The notes: generated by a model not told the origin, from the letters alone. Counted from the first letter of the stretch, positions 53,901-64,000 are shown. The stretch is 64,000 nucleotides of DNA from Gordius sp. MW1 (GCA_964036665.1 OZ038532.1:18503037-18567036); one strand, 5' to 3'. Numbers and translations are program-made.

Positions 53901-56900
53901 TTAAATATATGGCCCTTTTTCATTGGCTAAATAAGGATTAAGGATTCTAGTAGAGAAAATTTCTAAATTGATGTTTATTTCGCACGTTTTTTGCAAGTTT
54001 TTGTTTGATGTTGGTGATGAAATTTAAAATGAATTTAGGGTTTGTTAGTTTTGTAATTTACCTTGGTAAAGTAATTGGGTTTTGATAACTTTTAGTAGAT
54101 TGTATCTTAGACAAGGGCATAATGTTCAAATATGAATCAACATATTGAAAATATGTTTCATCGTATTCCCATTAACAACTTGAGAAACATTATTAAAGAT
54201 ATTTAGATTTTTATTATTTAAATAGTTTCGTATCATCGGTCTATTAGCATATTTTTGATATAAACTCAATATCTTTTTAGATATATTTAATGCCATTTTT
54301 CAAATACTTGGCTCAAAATTTAAAAAAACCTATTTGGTGCTTGTTCGTAAGGATTAATATGCAAGGGGCCGTTAGGGCGGTCTTAATTAGTCGTAACATT
54401 CATATTCTTAACATTTATATTTACATAAAAACTGGTTTAAATCTATGAAATGCGTTTTTTAGATACGCGAAAATCAGTACATAACCGCCAAGGAAAGTAA
54501 CCTCAAACAACGCACTGCCTCACAGCCTTCCACGGATGATGTAGTCGACGCTTCAGCTGCGAATCTCTTACATTCCATTACCCCTAACTCCATGCTCCTC
54601 GATATAAGTCCCCCCATGGACCATTTGTTGCCTTGGTTACTACAAGTATAACATTACTCATATACATGGGCTTAGCCAAGAGTGGGGCAGGGAGGGGCGC
54701 CCGCCCCCCTCTAAATTCAAAAATATGTCGATATTTATCAAAATTATGGTTAAAATTTCAAAAAATATCTATTTGCACCTGCCTAAATCATTATTGCCCC
54801 CCTCTAATTCCAAAGCTGGCTACGCCCATAATCACATAGAAATGTTTCTTTCTTCATTTTTTATTATGTATGTCAACCTACAGCTGTGAAATTTGTTTTG
54901 ACCAATTTGCTTCAACTTGATCGAAGGACGTGTCTTGATACCTATCTTAACTTTTCCAACTTACGTAAATCGAGGTCGTCCTCTTCCTCTCTTCCCTGCC
55001 ATCTTTAATTCATTAGTTTTCCATATACTTCACTTGCATTCCTTCTAATTTTGAGTCCAAACCACCTGAAGCAAATGTCAATTATCTCGCATACCCGCCA
55101 TACATTTTTGCCCTGAACGAGCTATTCATTTTCTTTCAGTAGTTTGTTTTAACTTTTCTTTTCTATATAACGCCCATGTTTCATTATCAGGGAGTAACAC
55201 TGGTCTTACTCTGGGTTTGTACGCTAGTTCTTTAACCGCATGTGGCATCAAAAAGAATCATTTAAAAAATGAAATTTTTTAATAACGTATCTGTGAATGC
55301 AAATTAAGCGGTAAAATTATGTGTATCAAGCAATTTTTAGTTTTTTTATCTTAAGGACAAGTGTTACTTTTACATGATTTTAATAGGAGAGATTTAAGTA
55401 TTTTTCAGACGACTTAAAAAATCCAATTTATAATTTCTATTCACAGGCCTGCTCCCTTCATGCAACCCAATTTTTAGAGGGAAAGCCGTGTGATCAGAAG
55501 ACTGTACAAACCGAAAACCTCGATCCTCAATACATCGTGGCAACCGTTGGTTTGCTTGTTAAAATGACTTTTAGACTACACGAAAGGATGCCTGGTCGCG
55601 ATTACCTTAGCAAATTTTATTACGTTACCATGCGAATGATTTCGCCTCTCCGAAAGGTTTTTAATAGCATTTCGAAAAAAATATTTATTTTAATATGGTA
55701 TGGAAAGGAATTTGAAAAATATATAAAATTCTGTAAAATTCAGTAGCATATTATCCTCGTTTGACTCCCGATATAAATTTTTAAACAGTCAGAAGGTTTT
55801 ACCTCAGCAATTTGTTAAATTGACGAAAACATGATTGTAAATTGTTGAAGTATGCATTATTTTTCTAGGAAATGAAAAAATAACGACTTTTACTGGAAAT
55901 ATAACAATTATTTCTGAGGAACTCTATATAATCTCAATTTTTTGGATTTATTAATCAGTCAAATTCCTAGCGTTATTTCTGAGTTGTCCCCTGTTGAATC
56001 GTAATTCTTTGTTTTTTGTTATTCGATGTGAGGCTTGAAAAAATATCTAGAAGGTAGCCAATTTGAGAATCCTTTTATCCTCGATTGACTCCCGATAAGA
56101 TATTTTAAGCAGCCAGAACTCTCAATTTGAGAAAAGAGAACCCTTTATTGCCCAACCCCTTTTATTTTATTTTTTCTCTCCCCATTATAGTTATATTAGT
56201 TAGAACTGTAACCGCGCCTAATACCAAGATTTTCTTATTTTATGATTATGGTAATGCCCTGAGATGTATACTTCTTAAATGTAAAAGTGATTGTATTTCG
56301 TTCTTATATTAAATACATATCTAACCATTTTGGGGCACACAATATCTTTTATTTGAACTTATATACAGGGCTCTGGCATCAAAGCGAACGAATTGCCTTA
56401 CAAATACTCCCTCCTCGCCACAACTTCTATCCTAGCTCAAGGGTCTCGCGACATTTATGCTCGTTATTTGCCCGCTTGTACCCTCCTGCTACAGCCTTTG
56501 GTTGAGGCAGCCCTGGCAATTATTGAATCGGCCACGGCCCAAGATGCAGTACCTCAAAACGCTCAAAATTTAGATACGGTCAATGCCTTTACACCCGTAA
56601 ATGCAGAGTTTTATTATTAAATCGTTAGGATGCTTGTTTTAATATAATGTAATTTTTGTTAGTAATCATATCCCCTAATGATCAATAAAATTAACTTAAA
56701 AATAGAACCTTTAATTTTCTCTTTGTTAAAGAAATAAATTTTTGTAAAGCTAAGATGATTAACGTATATAATTATTAGTGTTGTAAAAACGGTTGGGTTT
56801 AGGTTGGTCGATCTTTGGTTTTAGTCGACTTAACATAAACAGACCTTTTTTGGTTTGTTACTGTTTAGTCGACTAAAACCAAAGATCGACCGAACAAAAC

Positions 56901-59900
56901 CCAACCGTTTTTACAGCACTAATATATATATGGGTTATACTTAATTGTTTTGCTTTCTTTTATTTTCAACTTGCATAAAAATTTTATTTTAAAATGCATA
57001 GGGAAAAATATTACCAAAGTGACTTTTTATCCCTTTGTCGCATTGATTAAAATCGTAATCTTATTATGTTTGATAGACAATTGGAAGTGCTAAAGAAGCT
57101 ATGACGTTTTTGTCCAGGATGCTAATATTCAGTTTACCCTTCAAAACGCTCGACCCTGATGGCCAAGAAACTACTTTACAGGTTAATATATACCTAAGCC
57201 AGCCTTTTTATCTAAGATTAGCATATTTTTATATACAAAGCATCATAGGTGCTTTTTAACATTGGCTCAAAATATTTTGTGCTTATTAATCCACATAAAC
57301 TAAGAAAACACTTGAGAGATTTGTTCCTACAAATAAGTGTTGTAAAAACGGCTGGATTTTGTTTTGCCGACCTTCGGTTAAACTTAGACTAACTGTCGAC
57401 TATGGTCTGTTTTTCAAATTTCAAAAAGGCATACAGGTCGACTAAGAAAAACAGACCAAAACCCTGGCCTGTTTATGTTTAATCGACTAAAACCAAAGCT
57501 CAACCAAACAACACCTAGCCGTTTTTACATCACTACTACAAACTTTTGAATTTTCGTTGACAAGCTATTTCTGGTGCATATAATACTTCTTTCTTTTTAG
57601 AATTTTATATTAGACTATTATTTTTATTGCTTTGCCTTCTCTTTTGGAAATAAATAACTTTTGAGTTACTTACTATACAAAATACATTACTTTTTGAAGC
57701 TTTTTTTGTTTAAGCGCCACGTAGCTTTTTATGTATTGTGACTTTAAAAATTTTTAATTTGTATGTGTTATGTATTAAATTGATTATTTTTGGTGCTTAC
57801 TAGAATTCGATAACTTCCGAAATACTTCGCATGAATGGTGCGCTCAAGCTTAACCCTGACTGCAAGTAAACTTTTAAATTAATTATATAAAAAACATTTA
57901 TGTTTTGAACTCTCCATAGAACACAAACAATTTTCCATTTGATTTTATATATTTCAAATACGTATGCATGCATAGTTTAAAAATCTTTTATATCAATTAC
58001 GGGAGTTTAGCTTTACCTTAACTATTTTTTTATCTGATTAAATGATTGTAAATTAAAATGTGTCCTCTACTAAACACACTATTATTTATATGCGTTTTGA
58101 ATAGAATCCAGGTAATGCGCGCCATTACGATTATTGTGTTTCACAATCAGTGCCGGGGCATTAGATTTTCGCACTTTGAAGAATGCCTGAATTGCTTAAT
58201 AACAATCGTGAAGGTAAATATGCTATAAAGCATAAAAGCTTCTATTTTGGTTGCAAATGTCAAATTCTATATCATTTTTAATGATAATTTGTAATCGAGA
58301 AATTAAATTAACTAGTTTTTTCGAAAATCTATTTATTTTTAGGATGAAAATTATCGTTTATCATCATTTGCTGCCCAATGTCTGAGATCTTTGTCACCCT
58401 TAATGAAAATTGGGGACGAATTTGAAGGAAATAACTTTTTACCGGTTGGACAAAAAATTATAAAAGTATGTAAAAAAATCATTAATACTTTTTAATGAGG
58501 ACTACGTTATTATATATAAATTGTTATATGCTTCGATATAGGAGCTCTGCGATTGCTTAAACGTTAGCTGTAAGGCGCTCAAATCAGTCCCAAGGCCATC
58601 TCAACAGGTATATATATTATAGCTTTTACAAATGTTTCCAGCCAATAATGAGTATGTTGTTTAAAAGATTGTATATCTATATTTTGACCGAAAAACTTGA
58701 TTTTTTTTAGAATCTCTCCAAGATTTGTTTATTTATACCCTCGTAAATGTAAATTTATTTGATTCATTTATAATAGATTTTCTTGTTTATTATCGAGCCA
58801 GTATTTAAAACAAATTCTACCCTCTCCCTAACCCTTAAAAAATGTTTTTAAAGTCCCCATTTCCTTTAATCTCGCTCTTAATGGTGTCGACTATAACAGA
58901 CTAAACAGAATATAATGCAATATCCTTACAGAAACTGTAAAAATCATTCATGTTTTTATCTTTTTATTCAGGTGGAGACCTATCTGATCGATCTGATGTT
59001 CTGCTTAGCGGAATGGACTCTGTTAGCCCCTCACCTGACCGATATAGATCTAGTGTGTGGGGTGAGCTGACAAATCTGAAATTCAAAGCACGCATTTTTA
59101 AATATTTGTTCCATTTTTATTCGTTTTTAAATTTATACCATGTTTTTTAAACATCCGCCGACTAAAAGCACTCTTCATTAGAGTTGCTCAATTGCTAACT
59201 TGCTTCAACTCCAGCTACCATCTGCTCGAGTTTCTGCTCGGCCCTCGAGCATTTTTATATGCAACTGTTCTGCCTAATGCACCGAACAGCGCGCATATTA
59301 AGCACTCAGTATGCGTGCTCGCGTCTGGAGTTGGAAGCAAGTTAGCAATTTAACAACTCTACTCTTTATCACCTAGGTAGGGTTTAGCTCACTCGTTGAG
59401 CGTTGTGCCCTTGATTGGTAACATTAATTTTAAGGACTGAATAGGGTTATTAAAATAATAATATTTTAAAATTTTATATAACATCAGAGACGTAATTGAT
59501 GGCAAATGAGATTTTTCAATAATTTGTTTGTGAATACTCAAAACACAAACTAAAAAGATTTTTCATGTGATATTTAGACTTTAAGGGCCTTGGCGGCACA
59601 GGCTCATCTGACATCAGATGGTGTATACAGTTCGCCTCACGAAGAAACTGTTTCACCACCCTCTACTGGCACTTCGCCCCCACTTTCCGCCTTCGAGCAG
59701 AAGCAACTCATCTTGAACGATGGTACCGAAATGACTTCTCGTATTGAGTCTCGCCGCGACGCCTCGCTAATCGTCGCCTCCACAGCTGATTACCTGGCGC
59801 GTTTTCTAACCTATCACGCCACACATTTTCCCATACACCCAGACGGTTTCGCCCGTTTAGATTGTTTAGGGTTAGAAACGCCAGCTCTTACATCGGAAAC

Positions 59901-60545
59901 TCTTCAAGCTCCAAACATTCAAGTTTGTCAGCCTATATACTATTTTAGCTAGTATTTTTAATATTAAACCTTATAAATAACGGGGCGTAGCCAGGATTGA
60001 GAGGGGTGCAATAATGATTTAGGGAGGATTTTTAAATTTTAACTATGATTATATCAATTTGAAGAATTTTTGGATTTAGAGGGGGGCAGCCGCCCCTCCC
60101 TGCCACCACCTGGCTATGTTCATGAATAACGTAGTTTTTAAGAATATTTATATATAAATCTGGATAAATTTACATTAAGGTATAGCACTTAAATTTGCTT
60201 TAATCAAATTAAATGCATCATAAAAATTTGTTATAATGTAAATAATTTTAATATTTTCAAATCTGATATATTCCATCAAGAAGTATGTTGGATATTAAGC
60301 CTAAGTACGGAGCAGTTTTCACATTTTAATGCAACGTGCAAGGTTAAATAATAAATTTATCTAATTTATATTTGACCATTTCTTAGCTGGTAATTGCGTT
60401 GCCAATTTTAGTTGAAAATATTTTAATACATATATAATTTGTTGTATACTTAGGATGAATTTATTTTTTAATTATTATTTATTAGTTTTTTATCTTGGAC
60501 AACGCCTGTCTAATCTCTTTCTCCGAGACCGAGCAAGCCACCGAA
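35638..60545 (+). CDS. RALGAPA: Ral GTPase-activating protein subunit alpha, 31 exons, 3' partial
   Basis: This is the catalytic subunit of the RalGAP complex, a cytosolic TSC2-like protein that with RalGAP-beta switches off RalA/RalB and is controlled by Akt. The start is ATG 35638; a second ATG at 35647 opens the conserved MFSKK. Later exons: 45566-45695, 46460-46531, 47243-47470, 48185-48258, 48466-48589, 49033-49155, 49845-50123, 50574-50679, 51320-51487, 51828-52091, 53287-53516, 54463-54645, 55447-55656, 56369-56596, 57077-57181, 57804-57865, 58105-58213, 58343-58465, 58542-58607, 58972-59061, 59578-59922, 60486-60545. Phases fit throughout (about 1,562 codons). Matches to vertebrate RALGAPA1 recalled from family knowledge include NVNFVLEI, LDLSNLPSDRL, GGTVTSWN, MWKRMLAILG and APNIQ/FFILDN. 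The C-terminal Rap/Ran-GAP domain is absent and is expected past the window. The first nine exons are described separately. Confidence 0.93.
37533..37680. mobile_element. CGTAGCC-family MITE
   Basis: It has a left end GCATGGCGTATAAAGG with a G-run, the family core ATGATCATTTTGCCCCTCCC and a right end AAGCTACGCTCATG. It lies in RALGAPA intron 8. Confidence 0.7.
38198..38298. mobile_element. CGTAGCC-family MITE, 5' truncated
   Basis: It contains only the right two thirds: the TTATGGCTAAAATTTC core, GCCCCTCCCTAAATCATT and the ACTGGCTACGCCCATG terminus. It lies 275 bp upstream of RALGAPA exon 9. Confidence 0.75.
39163..39350. mobile_element. hAT-type MITE, full-length
   Basis: Termini are TAGTGTCGTAGAAACGGCTG and CAGCCCTTTTTACACCACTA, with the AAGGTCGACCAAC block internally. 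Flanking octamers do not match clearly. It lies in RALGAPA intron 9. Confidence 0.75.
40144..41460 (-). pseudogene. REL-endonuclease LINE ORF, C-terminal part
   Basis: Open from the end of the RT domain (TSKCEIFT) to the stop at 40144. After the RT thumb-like region comes a CDLC..NGHHPLHC knuckle near 40,660 and a GRHPRH segment. The restriction-like endonuclease signature follows: KRPDGV near 40,495 and a downstream WDFTAVDVF near 40,440. The frame differs from that of the RT part because of an apparent 4-base CTAA duplication near 41,465. Confidence 0.85.
41447..42412 (-). pseudogene. REL-endonuclease LINE ORF, reverse transcriptase part
   Basis: Contains the expected RT blocks: DSAGGLDGIRP, a PDGSIRPIVVG block, the KLDFKNAFNSVNR catalytic motif A, IQQGDPLGPALFC and the YLDD catalytic box (41552-41563). 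It ends early at a frameshift just after LSLTK. All catalytic aspartates are present. Confidence 0.88.
42450..42956 (-). pseudogene. REL-endonuclease LINE ORF, N-terminal zinc finger region
   Basis: Starts MPTTNCPSCNKTF. Cys-Pro-Ser-Cys followed by FIIHGPRDNRC gives a CCHC finger of the type found at the N-terminus of R2/R4-like proteins. A Ser/Pro/Asn-rich linker follows, then a helical segment. It is joined to the RT frame by a shift near 42,450. Confidence 0.75.
43079..43620. repeat. A-run and three imperfect tandem repeats next to the LINE 5' end
   Basis: A 20-plus base A-run (43079-43102) is followed by three copies starting near 43,106, 43,241 and 43,422. They share TGTTACC, AATTATTTTGTAAAAGA and AGGTTGGTTCTAAT; the last two are 181 bp apart. 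The position just upstream of the minus-strand LINE suggests 5' UTR repeats or an independent satellite. Confidence 0.7.
43969..44003 (+). repeat. Repeat end with hammerhead-like core (copy 2)
   Basis: CCTGAAGA, T, GGAC, loop CATAAGT, GTCC, GAAATATTGCG. The core order CUGANGA-stem II-GAAA is intact apart from one extra U. Both copies are followed by a TTTTATTTCCCT-like stretch. No NUH cleavage triplet with a matching stem I or III could be assigned by eye. Confidence 0.4.
44931..45010 (+). repeat. 26-bp tandem repeat, three copies
   Basis: The unit is TAGCGTCATTAAGTAG plus TTGGCGCTTA, starting at 44931, 44957 and 44983. Flanking DNA continues with AGCGC words. It lies in RALGAPA intron 9. 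Confidence 0.85.
45737..45886. mobile_element. CGTAGCC-family MITE
   Basis: Termini are CATGGGCGTAGCCAAAAGG and TGCTGGCTACACCCATG, with the full family core. It lies 42 bp downstream of the RALGAPA exon 10 donor. Confidence 0.85.
49396..49562. mobile_element. CGTAGCC-family MITE
   Basis: Left end TTGTGGGCCTAGCTAGGG, G-run, GCAGG-like block, family core, right end ATGCTGGCTACGCCCATG. Confidence 0.85.
50795..50969. mobile_element. CGTAGCC-family MITE with internal 19-bp duplication
   Basis: Left end TGACGTAGCCAGGGG, right end ACTGGCGACGCCCATG. The block GCCCCTCCCTAAATCATTA is present twice in tandem, unlike in other copies. Confidence 0.85.
51496..51664. mobile_element. hAT-type MITE starting 8 bp after a RALGAPA splice donor
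   Basis: Left end TAATGTTGTAAAAACGGCTG, internal TAGTCGACTTAACATGAAC, right end TAAGTCGACCAAATGC, AACACTG. The exon donor is at 51488-51489, so the element directly follows the donor consensus. Confidence 0.75.
52112..52287. mobile_element. hAT-type MITE 20 bp after the next RALGAPA splice donor
   Basis: Left end TAGTGTTGTAAAAACGGTTA, right end GGCGTTTTTATAACACTA. Flanking octamers CTATAAGG and CCATACGG agree at 6 of 8 positions, consistent with an aged 8-bp target duplication. Confidence 0.8.
53658..53825. mobile_element. CGTAGCC-family MITE
   Basis: Termini are CATGGGCGTAGCCTGGG and TGCTGGCTACGCCCATG, nearly ideal inverted repeats of each other. The family core is complete. Confidence 0.88.
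54665..54830. mobile_element. CGTAGCC-family MITE
   Basis: Left end CATGGGCTTAGCCAAGAG, right end AGCTGGCTACGCCCAT. It starts 19 bp after a RALGAPA exon end at 54645. Confidence 0.85.
54890..55255 (-). pseudogene. RTE-type LINE fragment, antisense in RALGAPA intron
   Basis: Minus-strand reading gives PVLLPDNETWALYRKEKLK, resembling the PVLLYGxETWAL block of RTE-like reverse transcriptases. Further down come WKTN and a [10 protein letters not shown]-like basic tail. Stops and shifts are frequent. It is another decayed member of the family seen at 4500 and 20030. Confidence 0.6.
56776..56921. mobile_element. hAT-type MITE, full-length
   Basis: Termini TAGTGTTGTAAAAACGGTTG and CAACCGTTTTTACAGCACTA are close inverted copies. 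Flanking octamers ATAATTAT and ATATATAT match at 6 of 8, weak evidence in such AT-rich DNA. Confidence 0.85.
57335..57535. mobile_element. hAT-type MITE with 8-bp target duplication
   Basis: Termini AAGTGTTGTAAAAACGGCTG and TAGCCGTTTTTACATCACTA. Flanks CTACAAAT (57327-57334) and CTACAAAC (57536-57543) agree at 7 of 8 bases. Confidence 0.88.
59179..59361. mobile_element. Second hAT-type MITE family, with target duplication
   Basis: The left end TAGAGTTGCTCAATTGCTAA continues into CTTGCTTCAACTCCAG. The right end is its near-perfect inverted copy ending AACAACTCTA, with inverted repeats of about 36 bp. Flanks CTCTTCAT (59171-59178) and CTCTTTAT (59362-59369) agree at 7 of 8. It lies in a RALGAPA intron. 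Confidence 0.88.
59981..60124. mobile_element. CGTAGCC-family MITE, opposite orientation
   Basis: Left end GGGGCGTAGCCAGGATTGAG, then TGATTTAGGGAGGATTT and a G-run block GAGGGGGGCAGCC. The right end is CCTGGCTATGTTCATG. The interior is reversed relative to most copies in the window. Confidence 0.75.
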
Positions 60546-61615
60546 GTAAGAACCTGTGATTAATACTTTGTGAATAAACACGTGGATGGGCTAAATTATG
60601 GGTTAAAAAAATATTTAAGTCATCAAAATAAAAGTTTATTTTTTTCAAACGTTTAAACCGACCATAAAAATGCTACGTAATATTTGGACCCCCCCCCCCC
60701 CCCCCAATGAGGCGGCCTCATGTCTAGTAGTGATTTTATGGTGTGCATAAGCCTTATCATAAGTGCTAGTATTCTTTTTTTTTGTACTTTTTATCTAAAT
60801 GTAGTTCAAACCGACGATTAATATTTTGTCATAGAGACTCTGATGTGCTATTATATATATGCTTATGGGATGTTAGCTGTTATGGTCAACAACACGCTGT
60901 GTGCTATTCTGTGTTGTCATGTATAAATGATCTAAGCTTCGGAATTTTAGTTAGAAATTACGGCACATGTGGCGGTGTTAAAATATGCGACGTATATCTA
61001 GGATGAGACAGCAACACAGTGATCGGTAGAAAGAGATGGATGGAAGGAAAAGTGCTTTTATAGCTTCTTATATTAAGGCGGGATGAACTTAAAAGAATTT
61101 GACAAGATAATTTTCTCGTTGGTTTTAAGGGTGACCCATGACATATTCAATAAATCATTAAAGTTTAGGTGTAGTGTAAAAATATGAAATTTCAATAACT
61201 TAACAAAAATATCTTAAAGTATTTGTTTAAATTTCGAATATTTGCTTTAGACCTGAGTTTAGGTGATATATTGTCTTTCTTTAGAGTTTAGACTATGGTT
61301 ATATTCAGACGGTAAAATTATAGGTGTAATAAATTTTGTTTTTTTTGCCGCGAATCAAGCTTCCTACTAATCATAGGGCCATTTAAATTGCTTGTTATAA
61401 TAATTAATATTTAATATGTATTATTCATATTTAGTTATATTGTTAATTTAGATGAATTTTAACAATTATCTTTTCACATAATATGGTAGGTTTAGAGTCA
61501 TTTTATTTCGATAACTTATATTTTTTTTATAAAACAACTTTTGACCTAAAAAAATCTAAGTTATTAAATATAAATAAATGATATGATGTGATTATATATT
61601 GGATGTCAAACTCTT
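60546..61615. other. RALGAPA intron or 3' region, no exon seen
   Basis: After exon 31 I see no further RALGAPA exon. A C-run sits near 60,691. The rest is AT-rich without recognised features. Confidence 0.5.
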
Positions 61616-61619
61616 AAAA

Positions 61620-62290
61620 AATTATACTTTGACCATGGTCATTTTTTCCATTGGTCGACACGGTCAAAAGGATATAAATACAAAAGAGACGAAAAAAAAA
61701 TTTCGATTTATACTTTGGTAAATGGTCATCTTTTTCATTGGTCAGTAGCCAGGACACGATCAAAAAGGATATAGATACATAAGAGACGAAAAAAATAAAA
61801 AACAAATTTCGAATTACAATTTGGCCAATGGTCATTTTTTTCATTGGTCAGTAGCCAGGACACGGTCAAAAAGGATATAAATACATAAGAGACGAAAAAA
61901 ACGAGAAAAAAAATTTGATTTACAATTTGGCCAATGGTCATTTGTTTTAATGGTCAGAAGCCTGGACACGTTCGAGAAGTCATATTATCATTGGTATAAC
62001 AAGAACAATATATTAATTAAAAAAATAAATAAAAAAAATTTGTCCTCTCCGGGATTCAAACCCACATCAGTAAAGGCATAGGCTTTTGTAGGGGCACAAA
62101 GACCCATATTAGTAGAGGCATAGGCCCTTCTACGGGAGGGTATAGGGTCATTATCAATGTTAACCTAATATAACAATTCTAAAACGAAAAAAAAACAAAT
62201 TTAGAATCACAATTTGGCCAATGTCATTTTTTCATCGGTCAGTAGCCAGGACACGGTTAAAAAGTCATGTTATCAATGGTATTAACAAGA
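61620..62290 (+). repeat. Second array of CCAATGG-hairpin repeats
   Basis: About five units share TTTGGCCAATGGTCATTT, a CATTGGTCAGTAGCCAGG block, CACGGTCAAAAAGGATATA and a GAGACGAAAAAA tail. They are the same family as at 6090-7075, but the sub-branch differs (AGTAGCCAGGACACG rather than AGCAGCCAGCGGACGG). Confidence 0.8.
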
Positions 62291-62700
62291 ACAATATATT
62301 AATTTAATTTTAAAAAAAATAAAAATTTTGCCCTCTCCGGTATCGAAACAGCAATTAAGAATTTGCCCTCGCCGATTCGAACCCACATCAGTAGAGGCAT
62401 AGGCTTTTGTAGGGGGGTGGGGGGCCCGGACCCATATCAGTAGAGGCATAGGCCCTTTTACGGGAGGGCATAGGGTAATTATCAATGTTAACCTAATATA
62501 TCAATTCAAAAACGAAAAAAAAAATTTATCCTCTTCGGGTATCGAACCACCAAGTCAGAAAGTTGAAAGAACGGACGTACGGACAAAAGACAACAAAAAG
62601 CGAGCCAAATTGTCCTCTCTGGGTATCGAATCAGCAAGTCAGAACGTTGGAGGACGAACGAACAACAAAGCGAGCCCATAAATTGCATAGCAATTAATAA
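62030..62700. repeat. Duplicated box-B-like repeats and GCGAGCCCATAAATTGC end
   Basis: CTCTCCGGGATTCAAACCC is a minus-strand box B-like sequence. A related CGATTCGAACCCACATCAG follows about 325 bp later, each with AGAGGCATAGGC copies and GGGAGGgcATAGGGT. The block ends with GCGAGCCCATAAATTGCATA, the terminus also seen near 7424, 8039 and 8138. It is probably a tRNA-derived composite SINE on the minus strand. Confidence 0.6.
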
Positions 62701-63899
62701 AGAAAAGCTATGAGGGTATTACTCTTCTAAAATGTATTAAATGGCGGATGTCAAATGTTATATTTTGACGTCAAAAAGACAAAGTAAAAAAGTCGTGGAA
62801 ATAAGGTAACCCCTTCTGACACTTTTATTTTTAGACCCGCATCTTTATCAATTAATACCTATATTACTAGCTAATTTAATGTGAAGCGCCTATATCTAGT
62901 CATTAAGTAATCCATTAAGTCGTAATATTTTTTTTGTTAAAGTTATTTAAAGAATTCTACCTTATTTTGATGCAAAAAATCTACAATTGAACACATTATG
63001 AATATGGCATCGATCCCTGAATATTGTGTTGGAATTAAAATTTTAAATTTAGTTGAGATGAATGAGTTTGTGAGAAAGCTTAGTCAAAATATAAGCTCAG
63101 ATAATGCTATAGCTAACTTGTGTCTTCTCTAGTTTTTATAAAATAAAAAATATCAAGATCTTATATCTATACAAATATTACATTTTTATTCTAATTTATT
63201 TTATTTAAAAATTATTAAACCAATATTAATTGGTGATTCTACAAATTGGTGACCCCGACAAATAAAAGCACATAACATAACAAGTATTAAGGTGGATATA
63301 ACTTTTTAAAATCTGTATTGTCATCTTGTCACAATTGAAATATATATCTAATTTAATTACTGCTAATAAACATATTTTATATATCAATTATTACATATAC
63401 TAAATTCCATACTTGTCATATCATACAAAATTTAAAATTAGATTACGTTATCAAATATTTGAATAATAGCTACAGCGCCATCTATATTTTGTTAATTTTA
63501 GGTTTACTATAAACGGGGTTGTTGCACTAGAATTTTTATTAAAAAATATCTCGGCTGCTTAATTCTTTTCAAATGTCCATGCATAAATATATGGCTTTCT
63601 GAGGAAATATTTTTATCTCGACTAATAAATGCAATTTACTTTATTAAGTTTGGTTGAGCACAATGTGGTTAAAGAAATTGCTTAGGTTTTAGACATTTTC
63701 AACAATTTGCTTGAACTTAAAAATCAACAACGTCATATATAAGTTCCCCGTGTATAATTGCTAATTACATATAAATTGTTTAGTATGTTGTTCCATATTG
63801 CGTCGATTGAACCCTCTATTAAAAATTCATTTTAAACAATCATTAAAGCAACTAATCTTTTTTGATTGTAAGTGAGCTTAGGTTATATGCTATAATTGA
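62701..63899. other. AT-rich tail of the window
   Basis: No gene or RALGAPA exon was recognised. It contains a primer-binding-site-like motif at 63246-63259 and otherwise AT-rich sequence. Confidence 0.5.
63246..63259 (+). other. LTR-element primer-binding-site-like motif
   Basis: TTGGTGACCCCGAC is identical to the start of the primer-binding site of the Gypsy element at 30417. The preceding 100 bases are AT-rich and LTR-like but do not match that element's LTR, so this may be the edge of a different, degraded LTR retrotransposon. Confidence 0.45.
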
Positions 63900-64000
63900 A
63901 GTTAGAGGGAGGGATGATTTAGGGAGGGGCTAAATGATAATTTTTTAAAAATATTAGGCATAATTTTATACATTTCAACGAGTATTTGGATTTAAGGGGG
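63900..64000. mobile_element. CGTAGCC-family MITE, reverse orientation, cut by window end
   Basis: TAGAGGGAGGGATGATTTAG, GGAGGGGCTAAATGAT and a TTTGGATTTAAGGGGG end correspond to the reverse of the family core. The terminal repeat should lie just beyond the window. Confidence 0.6.

Noticed and set aside
1-64000. CRISPR array, prophage, operon or other prokaryotic system
   Set aside because: The window contains spliced animal genes and eukaryotic transposons. No prokaryotic gene arrangement or direct-repeat/spacer pattern was found.

Overview
This window is nuclear DNA from an animal, most likely an AT-rich, repeat-dense invertebrate genome; I cannot name the phylum. Two recognisable metazoan genes lie on the + strand, both split by GT-AG introns whose exon phases join without conflict: a zinc transporter of the SLC30A (ZnT2/3/8-like) family and the alpha subunit of the Ral GTPase-activating complex (RALGAPA). 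A third + strand gene encodes a secreted glycine/tryptophan-rich prepropeptide. Nothing bacterial, viral or organellar was seen.

Layout. 1-2605: non-coding, with MITE remnants. 2606-17619: seven ZnT exons; the 5' exon(s) are upstream of the window. Intron 2 (3006-9276) is almost filled by a putative 5.5-kb Helitron (3273-8767) carrying an RTE LINE tail, a tRNA-like head and hairpin-rich tandem repeats. Intron 4 (10083-15016) is almost filled by a 4.5-kb unit with 14-bp terminal inverted repeats, whose core is a G/C-run minisatellite that reverses orientation near 13,208. 18875-19990: six-copy 186-bp satellite. 20030-20860: decayed RTE endonuclease region. 25231-26972: glycine-rich secreted protein gene with TATA box, one intron and a polyadenylation signal. 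30074-34785: complete Ty3/Gypsy-type LTR retrotransposon with almost identical LTRs and a 4-bp target duplication, but broken reading frames.

35638-60545: RALGAPA, 31 exons and about 1,562 codons, starting at its own ATG. The C-terminal GAP domain is not present and should lie beyond the window. Its first five introns are only 34-42 bp, whereas later ones reach 6.6 kb and have been colonised by a non-LTR retrotransposon with a restriction-like endonuclease (40144-42956, minus strand), hAT-type MITEs and a second, very abundant MITE family with a CGTAGCC end. 61620-62700 repeats the hairpin arrays and tRNA-like sequences seen at 5.4-8.2 kb. The last kilobase holds a primer-binding-site-like motif and a truncated MITE.

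The two host genes act independently: zinc loading of vesicles, and Ral small-GTPase inactivation downstream of insulin/Akt signalling. Most of the remaining structure comes from transposons. The most unusual observations are the cluster of ultrashort introns, the inverted G/C minisatellite, the candidate glycine-rich peptide precursor and the REL-endonuclease LINE.
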